NCBI GenBank assembly: GCA_030730365.1
Contig: JANQVJ010000081.1
Coordinates: 18,487-52,672 of the forward strand
DNA length: 34,186 bases
Direction: 5' to 3'
DNA from: Verrucomicrobiales bacterium
GTDB lineage: Bacteria; Verrucomicrobiota; Verrucomicrobiia; Verrucomicrobiales; DEV007
The position numbers and the translations under genes are program-made. The notes beneath the pieces were generated by a model. The model was not told the origin of the DNA. It saw only the letters and a program-made list of their open reading frames with translations, and searched no databases. Of this stretch, positions 14,888 to 22,724 are shown piece by piece; positions within the stretch are counted from its first letter, which is position 1; each line of letters starts with the position of its first letter.

Positions 14888-16018
14888 ATGAATGTGCCCC
14901 CCCGCCTCCTCGCACTCGCCGCCTTTTTCCTGACCGGACCGCTCGTGGCGGCCGAACTCGCCCCCATCGTCGCCCTCGAGCTAGGCATCTCCGAAGGCAA
15001 TCCGCGGAACACCGAGGGTGACTTCATCACGCTGAAGGACGGGCGACTCCTCTACATTTACACCCGTTTCACCGGCGGAGGCGACGACCACGACCGCGCC
15101 GATCTCGTCTCGCGGGTCTCGAACGACGGAGGTGCGACCTGGTCGGCCGTGGATGAACCTGTCGTCGGAAACGAAGGCGGACTGAATGTTATGTCGGTCT
15201 CGCTCCTGCGTCTTGACGACGGGAAGATCGCCCTTTTTTACCTGCAAAAGAATTCCCTCACCGACTGCCGCCCCGTGGTGCGGTTCTCGTCGGACGAAGC
15301 GGTCACCTGGTCGGAGCCCACCGCCATCATCCCCGATGCGGAGATCGGCTACTACGTGCTCAACAATGACAGAGTCGTCGCGCTCGGCGAGGGACGGCTC
15401 CTCGCCCCCGTCGCGAAACACCACGCGCCGGGTCAGGAAAAGGCGGACTGGAATGGAGAGGTCGGATGTTATTTCTCCGACGACAACGGCCTCACCTGGC
15501 AGAGCCCGAAGGTATTGCAGCAGGCTTTTGACGCCGCCGGGAAAAGAGTCGCGACGCAGGAGCCCGGAGTCGTCGAGCTGAAAGACGGACGCGTTCTCCT
15601 CTGGGTCCGCACCGGGGCGGGCGAGCTCTATCAGGCCCATTCGGGCGATCGCGGACTGACCTGGTCGCCTCTTGTGCCGATGGGAGTCGCCTCGCCCCAG
15701 TCTCCCGCCTCAATCGAACGAGTCCCCGGGAGCGGGGAGCTGCTCCTCGTCTGGAACGACCACACCGACCTTCTTCTTGCCGAACGAACGCTCCGCACTC
15801 CGCTGAGTCTTGCGCTCTCATCCGACGAAGGCCTCACCTGGAGCCCGGGCCGCATCATCGAGCCCGATCCGAGGGGCTGGTATTGCTACACCGCGATCGA
15901 CTTCGTGGAGAAGCACCTCCTCCTCGCCTATGTCGCGGGTCAGCAATCCCCCGGCAAGCATCTCTCGGCGAGCCGCGTCACCCGGATCCCGCTGGCGGAT
16001 CTGAGAGAAACGCCCTGA
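14888..16018 (+). CDS. Secreted sialidase-family (exo-alpha-sialidase-like) protein
   Basis: The 376-residue protein has a Sec signal peptide (MNVPPRLLALAAFFLTG, cleavage near Ala-Ala-22) and a six-bladed propeller with five Asp boxes (S-x-D-x-G-x-T-W type). These are SNDGGATWS (about 78-86), SSDEAVTWS (134-142), FSDDNGLTW (196-204), SGDRGLTWS (252-260) and SSDEGLTWS (311-319). Proteins of this kind remove terminal sugars or bind glycans outside the cell; many PVC members are not proven sialidases. The ATG at 14888 is preferred over the upstream in-frame start because it begins the signal peptide. The gene is divergent from the DUF1501 gene with a 128-base spacer. Confidence 0.88.
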   Translation: MNVPPRLLALAAFFLTGPLVAAELAPIVALELGISEGNPRNTEGDFITLKDGRLLYIYTRFTGGGDDHDRADLVSRVSNDGGATWSAVDEPVVGNEGGLNVMSVSLLRLDDGKIALFYLQKNSLTDCRPVVRFSSDEAVTWSEPTAIIPDAEIGYYVLNNDRVVALGEGRLLAPVAKHHAPGQEKADWNGEVGCYFSDDNGLTWQSPKVLQQAFDAAGKRVATQEPGVVELKDGRVLLWVRTGAGELYQAHSGDRGLTWSPLVPMGVASPQSPASIERVPGSGELLLVWNDHTDLLLAERTLRTPLSLALSSDEGLTWSPGRIIEPDPRGWYCYTAIDFVEKHLLLAYVAGQQSPGKHLSASRVTRIPLADLRETP

Positions 16019-16038
16019 GCGGAACGGCACATTTCCCC

Positions 16039-16131
16039 GGTAGGGACGCAACGCGGGGCGGCCTTCCGCCGGGGCGTCCGTCTTGAACGCGCAGGATCCA
16101 ACGGCGGACGGTTCATCGAACCGTCCCTACC
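16039..16131. repeat. 93-bp element with inverted ends and internal hairpins
   Basis: GGTAGGGAC (16039-16047) and GTCCCTACC (16123-16131) are inverted copies bounding the element. Inside lie GGCGG-CCTT-CCGCC (16057-16070) and GGACGGTTC-ATC-GAACCGTCC (16106-16126). There is no T-run, so it is not a standard terminator. It lies between the sialidase stop and the next gene on the same strand and looks like a small dispersed intergenic repeat; other copies cannot be checked here. Confidence 0.5.
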
Positions 16132-16201
16132 GCGCTTCGCGCCGGGATTGGTCACATCGCTTTCCGGTCGCGGCTTCCGGCATCGGGACTACTGTGCCGC
16201 G

Positions 16202-16789
16202 ATGAAATACCCGCTACAGCTCTCTTTCAAGATCGTCGCCTTCGCCCCTCAACTGAAAGTCACCGACGCGAGCGGAGCGACGGTCTGCTTTGTCCGGCAG
16301 AAGATGTTCAAGCTCAGGGAAGCGGTCGAGGTCTTCACCGACGAGACGCGCAGTGAAAAACTCTGCGATATCCGGGCCGATCGGATCATCGATTTCTCGG
16401 CCAAATACACCTTTTACGACCGCAATGGAGACGCTTTCGGATCCGTGCGACGTCGGGGGATGCGCTCGCTCTGGCGCGCCCGTTACGAGATCCTCGACCA
16501 CGAGACTCCCGAACTCGAGATCCACGAGGAGAACGGATGGGTAAAACTGATGGACGGCTTCTTCGGCGAGTTGCCTCTCATCGGCCTCTTTTCCGGTTAC
16601 CTCTTTCATCCCAGCTATCTCATCAGCCGGCTCGACAACGATGCGCCCATGGTCCGGGTCAAAAAACAGCCCGCCTTCTGGGAAGGGCGCTTTAACCTCG
16701 AACAAATCGGTAACATCGACGACGGCGACCAGCTCAGAGTGATGCTCTCGACCCTGATGATGATTCTGCTTGAGCGCCGTAGGGGGTGA
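16202..16789 (+). CDS. LURP-one-related (LOR/tubby-like) family protein
   Basis: The 195-residue protein fits the LURP-one-related family, whose fold is like the tubby C-terminal domain. The typical opening alternation is seen in LKVTDASGATVCFVRQKMFK LREAVEVFTDE (about residues 18-48). It continues through IIDFSAKYTFYDRNGDAFGS and RARYEILDHETPELEIHEEN to a hydrophobic segment (DGFFGELPLIGLFSGYLFHP). No enzymatic motif is visible. The ATG at 16202 is chosen because the upstream GTG at 16148 adds an arginine-rich leader unlike the family. The protein may be a membrane-lipid-binding or scramblase-like protein, but that is speculation. Confidence 0.7.
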   Translation: MKYPLQLSFKIVAFAPQLKVTDASGATVCFVRQKMFKLREAVEVFTDETRSEKLCDIRADRIIDFSAKYTFYDRNGDAFGSVRRRGMRSLWRARYEILDHETPELEIHEENGWVKLMDGFFGELPLIGLFSGYLFHPSYLISRLDNDAPMVRVKKQPAFWEGRFNLEQIGNIDDGDQLRVMLSTLMMILLERRRG

Positions 16790-16876
16790 CGCTCGTTCAC
16801 CGGGCCCCCACACCGGTCTACGGAGGCTGGAAAGTGATCTCCCTGCTCGCGGCGATGCACTAAGCGGGAGTGGCTC

Positions 16877-16914
16877 CGGACAATAAATGTCGCGGCCGCG
16901 ACATTTATTGTCCG
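16877..16914. repeat. 38-bp perfect palindrome between convergent genes
   Basis: The left arm CGGACAATAAATGTCGCGG is followed directly by its exact reverse complement, with a NotI-type GCGGCCGC at the centre. It lies between the LOR-family gene and the aldehyde dehydrogenase gene, which face each other. The transcript could form a hairpin in both directions, so a bidirectional terminator is possible, but no T-run flanks it. Two abutting terminal repeats from an excised small mobile element are an alternative. Confidence 0.75.
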
Positions 16915-16958
16915 CGAAAGGCCAGGTGCGGACCGGGATCATCCGGTCGCCTCGCCCC

Positions 16959-18347
16959 TCACTTCAAAATCTTCCGCAGCTGATCGAGCTGGTTTCCGTA
17001 GGGCGGCTTTGCCATGAAGGGATCGGGAAAGAAAAACCGGCGGGTCACGGAGCGGGCGTAGGTGAAACACTCGAATCCGGCGCGGCCGCGGTAGCGTCCC
17101 ATCCCGCTGGGGCCGACACCGCCGAAGGGCAGATTGAGGTTCGTGGCCTGCTTGAGGGCGTCGTTGAAGCAGATCGACCCCGAGCGGACCGTCGCGGCGA
17201 CCCGCTCACTTAGGGTGCGGTTGCGGGAAAAGACGTAAAGAGCGAGCGGGGCGGGGAGCCGGGCGAGCCGCTCGAGAGCCTCGTCGAGGTTCCCGTAGCC
17301 GATCACGGGGAGGAGAGGGCCGAAGATTTCCTCCTGCATCGCGGGGGAGTCCCAGTCTGCGCCGGGAAGGAGACGCGGGGCGAGGCGCCGGGCGTCGGGA
17401 TCGTCCTCGCCGATGCGGATTTCGTCGGGCATGGTGAGACCGGCGAGGCGACGGTAGTGGTTCTCATTAACGATTACGGCGAGATCGCCGCGGTTTTCCG
17501 GCCCGTAGGACGCGGTCAGGATCTCGCGGGCGGTCGAGACGAAGTCCGCCTTGAGCGACTCGGGTAGGAGGACAAAATCCGGGGCGATGCAGGTCTGCCC
17601 GGCGTTGAAAAACTTGGCGGTGATGACCCGTTCGACGGTTTGCCTGAGGTCGACATCCCCGTCGATGAGGCAGGGGCACTTGCCGCCCAGTTCGAGGGCG
17701 ACGGGGGCGAGAGTGCGGGCGGCGGCTTCGGCGAAGAGGCGTCCGACCCGCTCGCTCCCGGTGTAAAACCAGAAGTCGAAGGGCTGTGCGAGGAGTTCTT
17801 TCCCCATTTCGGGCCCTCCCTCGACCACGGTGACGTGCCCCGGTTCGAAAACCGCCGCGACGATGCGGGAGAGGAGCGCGGCGGTGGCGGGAGCGAGTTC
17901 GGAGGGCTTCAGAACAACGCAGTTTCCCGCCGCGACGGCCGCGACAAGAGGGCTGAGGGAAAGTTGGAAGGGGTAATTCCACGGGGCGGCGATGAGGGCG
18001 ACCCCGTAGGCCTCGCGCCGGATCTCGCTGCGGGCGGGGAGGAAGTAAAAGGGCGTCCCGACTCGTTGCGGGCGCGCCCAGCGGGTCAGTTTTTTCCGGA
18101 AAAGGCGGATCTCGGTGAGGACAAAATGATACTCGGCGACATAGGCCTCGAGGGCCGGTTTGCCGAGGTCGGAGGCGAGCGCGGCGAGGAGCGCGTCCCC
18201 CTGACGAATGATCTCCGCCTCGAGTTTGGCGAGACTTTCGAGCCGGGAAGAGAGATTTCGCGACTTCCCCGAGGCAAAAAATTGCTTCTGCGTGTCCACA
18301 ATTCCGGCAAGATCGTAAATAGCGCAGTCGTTGTCCGGTATTTTCAT
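16959..18347 (-). CDS. Aldehyde dehydrogenase, probable carotenoid aldehyde oxidation
   Basis: The 462-residue NAD(P)-dependent aldehyde dehydrogenase is of the class 3 type. Catalytic residues are Asn124 in PWNYP, Glu219 in ALELGGK and Cys253 in FNAGQTCIAPDF. The C-terminal FGGVGPSGMGRYRG motif is also present. GAGGAG two bases before the ATG gives a strong ribosome-binding site. The gene is divergent from crtNPQO. In Staphylococcus, a separate AldH oxidises 4,4'-diaponeurosporenal to the acid before glycosylation, so this enzyme is the natural candidate for that step here. That role is inference from position; a general fatty aldehyde role is the alternative. Confidence 0.9.
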   Translation of the reverse strand: MKIPDNDCAIYDLAGIVDTQKQFFASGKSRNLSSRLESLAKLEAEIIRQGDALLAALASDLGKPALEAYVAEYHFVLTEIRLFRKKLTRWARPQRVGTPFYFLPARSEIRREAYGVALIAAPWNYPFQLSLSPLVAAVAAGNCVVLKPSELAPATAALLSRIVAAVFEPGHVTVVEGGPEMGKELLAQPFDFWFYTGSERVGRLFAEAAARTLAPVALELGGKCPCLIDGDVDLRQTVERVITAKFFNAGQTCIAPDFVLLPESLKADFVSTAREILTASYGPENRGDLAVIVNENHYRRLAGLTMPDEIRIGEDDPDARRLAPRLLPGADWDSPAMQEEIFGPLLPVIGYGNLDEALERLARLPAPLALYVFSRNRTLSERVAATVRSGSICFNDALKQATNLNLPFGGVGPSGMGRYRGRAGFECFTYARSVTRRFFFPDPFMAKPPYGNQLDQLRKILK

Positions 18348-18378
18348 TTCTCCTCAATACGAGCGGGGGCCTGATAAC

Positions 18379-18507
18379 GACAGGAACTGTCACGACCGCC
18401 ACAGATTTACCGATACTCTTTGGAGGGGAACTCGTCGAAAAAAAACTCGACGGGGGCAACTCCGGAAACGATGAATAGAAATCCTGAAAGCGGTCTCGGA
18501 CAGAGAC
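18379..18507. promoter_or_regulatory. Divergent aldH-crtN control region with three inverted repeats
   Basis: The 191-base spacer between aldH and crtN holds three inverted repeats. They are GACAG-GAA-CTGTC (18379-18391), CGTCGA-8 bases-TCGACG (18433-18452) with an A-run loop, and GTCTC-GGACA-GAGAC (18493-18507). They are placed where operators for both directions would lie. No clear -35/-10 pair was found and no regulator gene is adjacent. Confidence 0.35.
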
Positions 18508-18538
18508 ACTGGAACCCTCTTCGACACTTAGGCGCTGA

Positions 18539-20080
18539 ATGAAAGATTTAGGATCGACGGGATCAGGAAGATCCCCCAAAAAGGTATTGATCATTGGTGG
18601 CGGCCCCGGCGGAGTCGCGAGCGCTCTCCTGCTCGCGAGCCGGGGAATCGAGGTGCATCTCTTTGAGAAGCACGATCGCCTCGGCGGTCGCACCTCCGCC
18701 CACGAGATTGATGGTTATCGTTTTGACATCGGGCCGACCTTCCTGATGATGAAATCTCTCCTCGACCGGATTTTCATCGAGGCGGGGAAGGACTCGGCCG
18801 ATTATCTCGACTTTGTGCGGCTCGATCCGATGTACGAACTGCGTTACGACGACGAGATTTTCCGCGCCTGCAACAACACCGAGGACACCAAGGCCGAGAT
18901 CGAGCGCCTCTTCCCCGGCCAGTCGGCGGCGATGGACACTTTTTTGAAAAAAGAAAAGGCCCGCTTCAGCAAGTTGCTGCCGGCCTTTGAGCGGGACTTT
19001 CCCCTTTCCCTGCGCGCCCTCTCACCCGATCTGCTCCCGGCGCTGCCGCATCTCTCGCTTGGTTCGACAGTCTTTGACAATCTGAAGAAATACTTTCCCG
19101 ACGAGAAGCTCGCGCTCCTTTTCTCCTTCCAGAGCAAGTATCTCGGCATGTCCGCCTGGGAGTGCCCGGGTGCCTTTGCGATGCTCTCCTACATGGAGCA
19201 CGAGCACGGAATCTACCACACCATCGGCGGTCTCAGCGAGATCCCCGTCGGTCTCGGGCGGGCCGCGGCGGACTGCGGCGCCCACATCCACACCGGCACG
19301 CCGGTGAAGCAAATCATCCTCGACGGACGCAAGGTCACCGGGGTGGAACTGGAAAACGGGGAAAAAGTCTACGGCGACAGTGTCATCATCAACGCCGACT
19401 TCGCCCATGCCATGACCCATCTCGTCCCCGACGGTGCGCTCAGGAAGTACACCGCGGAAAAGCTGGATCGCATGAAATACAGCTGCTCCACCTTCATGAT
19501 GCATCTGGGCGTGAACAAGGTCTACGATCTCCCCCACCACAGCATCGTTTTCGCCCGTGATTACAAAAAGAACGTCGAAGAAATCTTCAAGCTGAACCGA
19601 TCCTCGGACGACATCTCCTTCTACGTCCGCAACGCCAGCGTGACCGACCCGACGCTGGCTCCGGCCGGGAAGTCGAGCCTCTACATTCTCGTTCCGACCC
19701 CGAATCTCGACGGCGATGTCAACTGGGACGAGGTTCAGGATCGTTACCGTTCCCTCGTTTTCAAGGCCTTTGCCGACCGGCTCGGGATCACCGACCTCGA
19801 GGAGAGCGTCGAAGTGGAAAAAATCTACACCCCGCGCACCTGGAACACCGAGCTCGACATTTTCAAGGGCGCGACCTTCAATCTCTCGCATTGCCTCAGC
19901 CAGATGGCCTTCATGCGCCCGCGGAACCGCTTCGAGGAGTTCGGCAACTGCTTCCTCGTCGGCGGCGGGACGCACCCGGGGAGCGGACTTCCCACGATTT
20001 TTGAGTCAGCGCGTATTGCGTCGAACCTTATCTCGGATACTTTCGGGCTTTCCTACACCAAAACGGGAATCACCGCATGA
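18539..20080 (+). CDS. crtN: CrtN-like C30 carotenoid desaturase (dehydrosqualene/squalene desaturase)
   Basis: The 513-residue flavoprotein belongs to the CrtI/CrtN desaturase family. An FAD-binding dinucleotide fold opens it: KKVLIIGGGPGGVASALLLA, then FEKHDRLGGRTSAHEIDGYR and FDIGPTFLMM. The C-terminal signature VGGGTHPGSGLPTIFESARI closes it. Residues such as YSCSTFMMHLGVNKVYDL and VRNASVTDPTLAPAGKSSLY align from memory with Staphylococcus CrtN. That enzyme desaturates a C30 backbone to 4,4'-diaponeurosporene. The stop overlaps the crtP start as ATGA, so the two are translationally coupled. A C40 phytoene desaturase role cannot be excluded without chemistry, but neighbours match the C30 pathway. 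Confidence 0.88.
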   Translation: MKDLGSTGSGRSPKKVLIIGGGPGGVASALLLASRGIEVHLFEKHDRLGGRTSAHEIDGYRFDIGPTFLMMKSLLDRIFIEAGKDSADYLDFVRLDPMYELRYDDEIFRACNNTEDTKAEIERLFPGQSAAMDTFLKKEKARFSKLLPAFERDFPLSLRALSPDLLPALPHLSLGSTVFDNLKKYFPDEKLALLFSFQSKYLGMSAWECPGAFAMLSYMEHEHGIYHTIGGLSEIPVGLGRAAADCGAHIHTGTPVKQIILDGRKVTGVELENGEKVYGDSVIINADFAHAMTHLVPDGALRKYTAEKLDRMKYSCSTFMMHLGVNKVYDLPHHSIVFARDYKKNVEEIFKLNRSSDDISFYVRNASVTDPTLAPAGKSSLYILVPTPNLDGDVNWDEVQDRYRSLVFKAFADRLGITDLEESVEVEKIYTPRTWNTELDIFKGATFNLSHCLSQMAFMRPRNRFEEFGNCFLVGGGTHPGSGLPTIFESARIASNLISDTFGLSYTKTGITA

Positions 20081-21594
20081 TCAGAGACTCGAAGCAGCGC
20101 CAGAAAAATGTCATTGTTGTCGGAGCAGGCCTCGGAGGCCTCGCCGCCGCCATCTCCCTCAAAGCCGAGGGATTCGATGTCGAGATCGTCGAGAAGAACG
20201 AGCGCATCGGCGGCAAGCTCAACTTTACCGAGATCGACGGCTACGGCTTCGATCTCGGGCCCTCTATCTTCACGCTGCCCCAGTTCTTCGAGAGTCTCTG
20301 GGAGCGTGCCGGCAAGCGCATGGAGGACTACGTGCAGCTCGAGTCCGTCTCGCCGCACTGGCGGAATTTCTTCGAGGACGGACTCATTTTCGACCTTTAC
20401 GAGGAACCCGATCGCATGAAGGCCGAGCTCGCCAAGCTCGAGGGCGATCCCGAGGCGCTCTGGGCTCAGTTTCAGGCCTTCCTCACCTACGGACGCGAGC
20501 AATACCACCTCGTCGATGACGGCTATTTCAAGAAGGGCCTCGACAATGTCTGGGAGATGCTTTTCCACTACGGCTGGAAGATGATCTTCAAAATGGATCA
20601 CCGGAACACGATGACCGGTTCGATCAACAAGCACTTCGAAGAGCCGCATCTGCGGATGATCTTCGAGTATTTCATCAAGTATGTCGGCTCGTCCGCGCAC
20701 GACGCGCCCGGCTACATGAACCTGATGCCCGTCATCCAGTTCGACTACGGTCTCTGGTATGTGAAAGGCGGCATGTACAATCTCGCCCGCGGTCTCGGGA
20801 AACTGCTCGACGACCTTGGCATCCCCGTGCGCCTCAACAGCGAAGTCGCCTCGATCAACAAGGAGGGCGGCGAGGTCAAAGGTGTTACCCTAGGGAACGG
20901 CGAGACCCTCACGGCCGATTACGTCGTCTGTAACATGGAGGTCCTCCCCGCCTACCGGAAGCTGCTCAGCGAGCCGCCCGCCTTCATGAAGACCCTGGAG
21001 AAATTTGCTCCGGCCTGCTCCGGTCTCGTCATCCACCTCGGGACCGATCGCATCTACGACCAGCTCGCTCATCACAACTTTTTCTACTCAAACAATCAGA
21101 GCAAGCATTTCGACTCCGTCTTCCAGCAAGGCAAGCTCCCCGAAGATCCCACGATCTACCTCGTTGCCCCGACCCGGACCGATCCCTCGAAGGCCCCCGC
21201 CGGACACGACAACATCAAGATCCTGCCGCACATCCCGCCGATCAATCCTGACAAGCCCCACACCCGCGAGGAATACATGGCTCTGAAAGAGCGTGTCATC
21301 GACAAGCTCGAGCGCATGGGCCTGACCGATCTGCGCAAGCACACCGTCGTCGAGGACGTCCTCACCCCGGTCGACATCGAGCGAATGTACAATTCGAATC
21401 AGGGCTCGATCTACGGCGTCGTGAGCGACTGGAAAAAGAACCAGGCTTTCAAGGCGCCGAAGCAGTCCTCGAAATACCGGAACCTTTTCTTCACCGGCGG
21501 CAGCGTCAATCCCGGCGGCGGCATGCCGATGGCGGTCCTCTGTGGGCAAAAAGTCGCGGATCGTGTCGTTAAAGCCGAGGCAAAGCGAGCCTGA
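20077..21594 (+). CDS. crtP: CrtP-like diaponeurosporene oxidase (terminal methyl oxidation of C30 carotenoid)
   Basis: The 505-residue flavoprotein matches Staphylococcus CrtP along much of its length. Matching segments include FDLGPSIFTLPQFFESL, SPHWRNFFEDGLIFDLYEEP, FIKYVGSSAHDAPG, GLWYVKGGMYNLARGL, QLAHHNFFYS, LPEDPTIYLVAPT, LERMGLTDLRKHTVVEDV and GGSVNPGGGMPMAVLCGQK. CrtP oxidises the terminal methyl of 4,4'-diaponeurosporene to the aldehyde. The N-terminus has the FAD-binding GAGLGGLAAA. The ATG overlaps the crtN stop by four bases. The match is close enough to separate it from the CrtN paralogue upstream; the substrate is still inferred from the family. Confidence 0.9.
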   Translation: MIRDSKQRQKNVIVVGAGLGGLAAAISLKAEGFDVEIVEKNERIGGKLNFTEIDGYGFDLGPSIFTLPQFFESLWERAGKRMEDYVQLESVSPHWRNFFEDGLIFDLYEEPDRMKAELAKLEGDPEALWAQFQAFLTYGREQYHLVDDGYFKKGLDNVWEMLFHYGWKMIFKMDHRNTMTGSINKHFEEPHLRMIFEYFIKYVGSSAHDAPGYMNLMPVIQFDYGLWYVKGGMYNLARGLGKLLDDLGIPVRLNSEVASINKEGGEVKGVTLGNGETLTADYVVCNMEVLPAYRKLLSEPPAFMKTLEKFAPACSGLVIHLGTDRIYDQLAHHNFFYSNNQSKHFDSVFQQGKLPEDPTIYLVAPTRTDPSKAPAGHDNIKILPHIPPINPDKPHTREEYMALKERVIDKLERMGLTDLRKHTVVEDVLTPVDIERMYNSNQGSIYGVVSDWKKNQAFKAPKQSSKYRNLFFTGGSVNPGGGMPMAVLCGQKVADRVVKAEAKRA

Positions 21595-21617
21595 CACTCG
21601 CATCACAGGTGGACCGC

Positions 21618-22724
21618 ATGGATTTGTTCATCTGGATTTTTCTTACCCTGACATTCCTCTGCTGGGTCGTCGCCTGGGCGATGTTCCTTCGTTTTTGTTT
21701 CGTGCCTTCTGTGTCGGATAAAGATCTGCCCGGAGTGAAGGTCTCCATCATCATTCCCGCACGCAACGAAGAGGACAACCTCTCCCGTCTTCTCCCCTCG
21801 CTCACTTCACAGAGCCCCGCTCCGCATGAGATCATCGTCGTGAACGATCACTCGACCGACCGCACCGGTGCCGTCGCGGCCGAGCACGGGACCCGGGTCA
21901 TCGCGGGCAGCGATCTTCCCGAGGGCTGGTATGGGAAACCGTGGGCCTGCCAGCAGGGTGCCGATGCCGCGAGCGGCGACTGGCTCCTCTTCCTCGATGC
22001 CGACATCGTCATGGAGGCGGACGGATTGTGCCGCATCACCGCCCTCGCCCGTGAAGAGGCCGCGGTCCACTCGATCTGTCCCTACCACCGCGTGCGGAGA
22101 ATTTACGAAGAGCTCTCGGCCTTCTTTAATGTCATCATGCTCCTCGGGATGAATGCCTTCACTCTCAAAGGCGGTGCCGCCTCCGGCATCGGGCTGTTCG
22201 GCCAGGCCATGTTCCTCTCGCGGCGGAGCTACGATCTTGTCGGCGGACACGGGAGGGTGCGGCGCGAGGTCCTCGAGAATTTCCATCTCTCCCGCCACTT
22301 CCGCGAGGCCGGCATCGCCTGCCGCTGTTACCTCGGGCGGGGCACGCTCTCGATGCGGATGTTTCCGGGCGGCTGGCGCGACCTCGTCGCCGGCTGGAGC
22401 AAGGGTTTTGTCTCTGGAGCCGACAACACCGCCCGCAGCGCCATGGTCGGCATCTCGATCTGGCTTTCGGGTCTCATCATGACGACCGTCGCCCTCACCT
22501 TACTGCCGCAGGCGGGGACAGAGGCGCGTCTCGGTATTGCGGGGCTGTATCTCCTCGGCGTCCTGCAGTGTCTCTTTGTCTTCAAAAGCGCGGGGACCTT
22601 CGGGTTGCTCAACGCCCTGCTTTTCCCGATCGCGCTCCTCTTCTATCAGTCCGTCTTTTTCCTGGCGCTGCGGCGGAAGCGGGTCGGAGGACAGATCCAA
22701 TGGAAAGGTCGTGATGTGGGTTGA
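21618..22724 (+). CDS. crtQ: CrtQ-like glycosyltransferase (glycosylates the C30 carotenoid acid)
   Basis: The 368-residue family 2 glycosyltransferase has an N-terminal membrane helix, then VSIIIPARNEEDNLSRLLPS, VNDHSTDRTG and the metal-binding DAD in LLFLDADI (127-129). Two or three C-terminal helices follow. WYGKPWACQQGAD, PYHRVRRIYEELSAFFNVIM, GWSKGFVSGAD and the final QIQWKGRDV align from memory with Staphylococcus CrtQ. That enzyme adds glucose to 4,4'-diaponeurosporenoate. The ATG at 21618 has AGGTGG six bases upstream and is preferred to the GTG at 21609. The gene overlaps crtO by 11 bases. Confidence 0.87.
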   Translation: MDLFIWIFLTLTFLCWVVAWAMFLRFCFVPSVSDKDLPGVKVSIIIPARNEEDNLSRLLPSLTSQSPAPHEIIVVNDHSTDRTGAVAAEHGTRVIAGSDLPEGWYGKPWACQQGADAASGDWLLFLDADIVMEADGLCRITALAREEAAVHSICPYHRVRRIYEELSAFFNVIMLLGMNAFTLKGGAASGIGLFGQAMFLSRRSYDLVGGHGRVRREVLENFHLSRHFREAGIACRCYLGRGTLSMRMFPGGWRDLVAGWSKGFVSGADNTARSAMVGISIWLSGLIMTTVALTLLPQAGTEARLGIAGLYLLGVLQCLFVFKSAGTFGLLNALLFPIALLFYQSVFFLALRRKRVGGQIQWKGRDVG

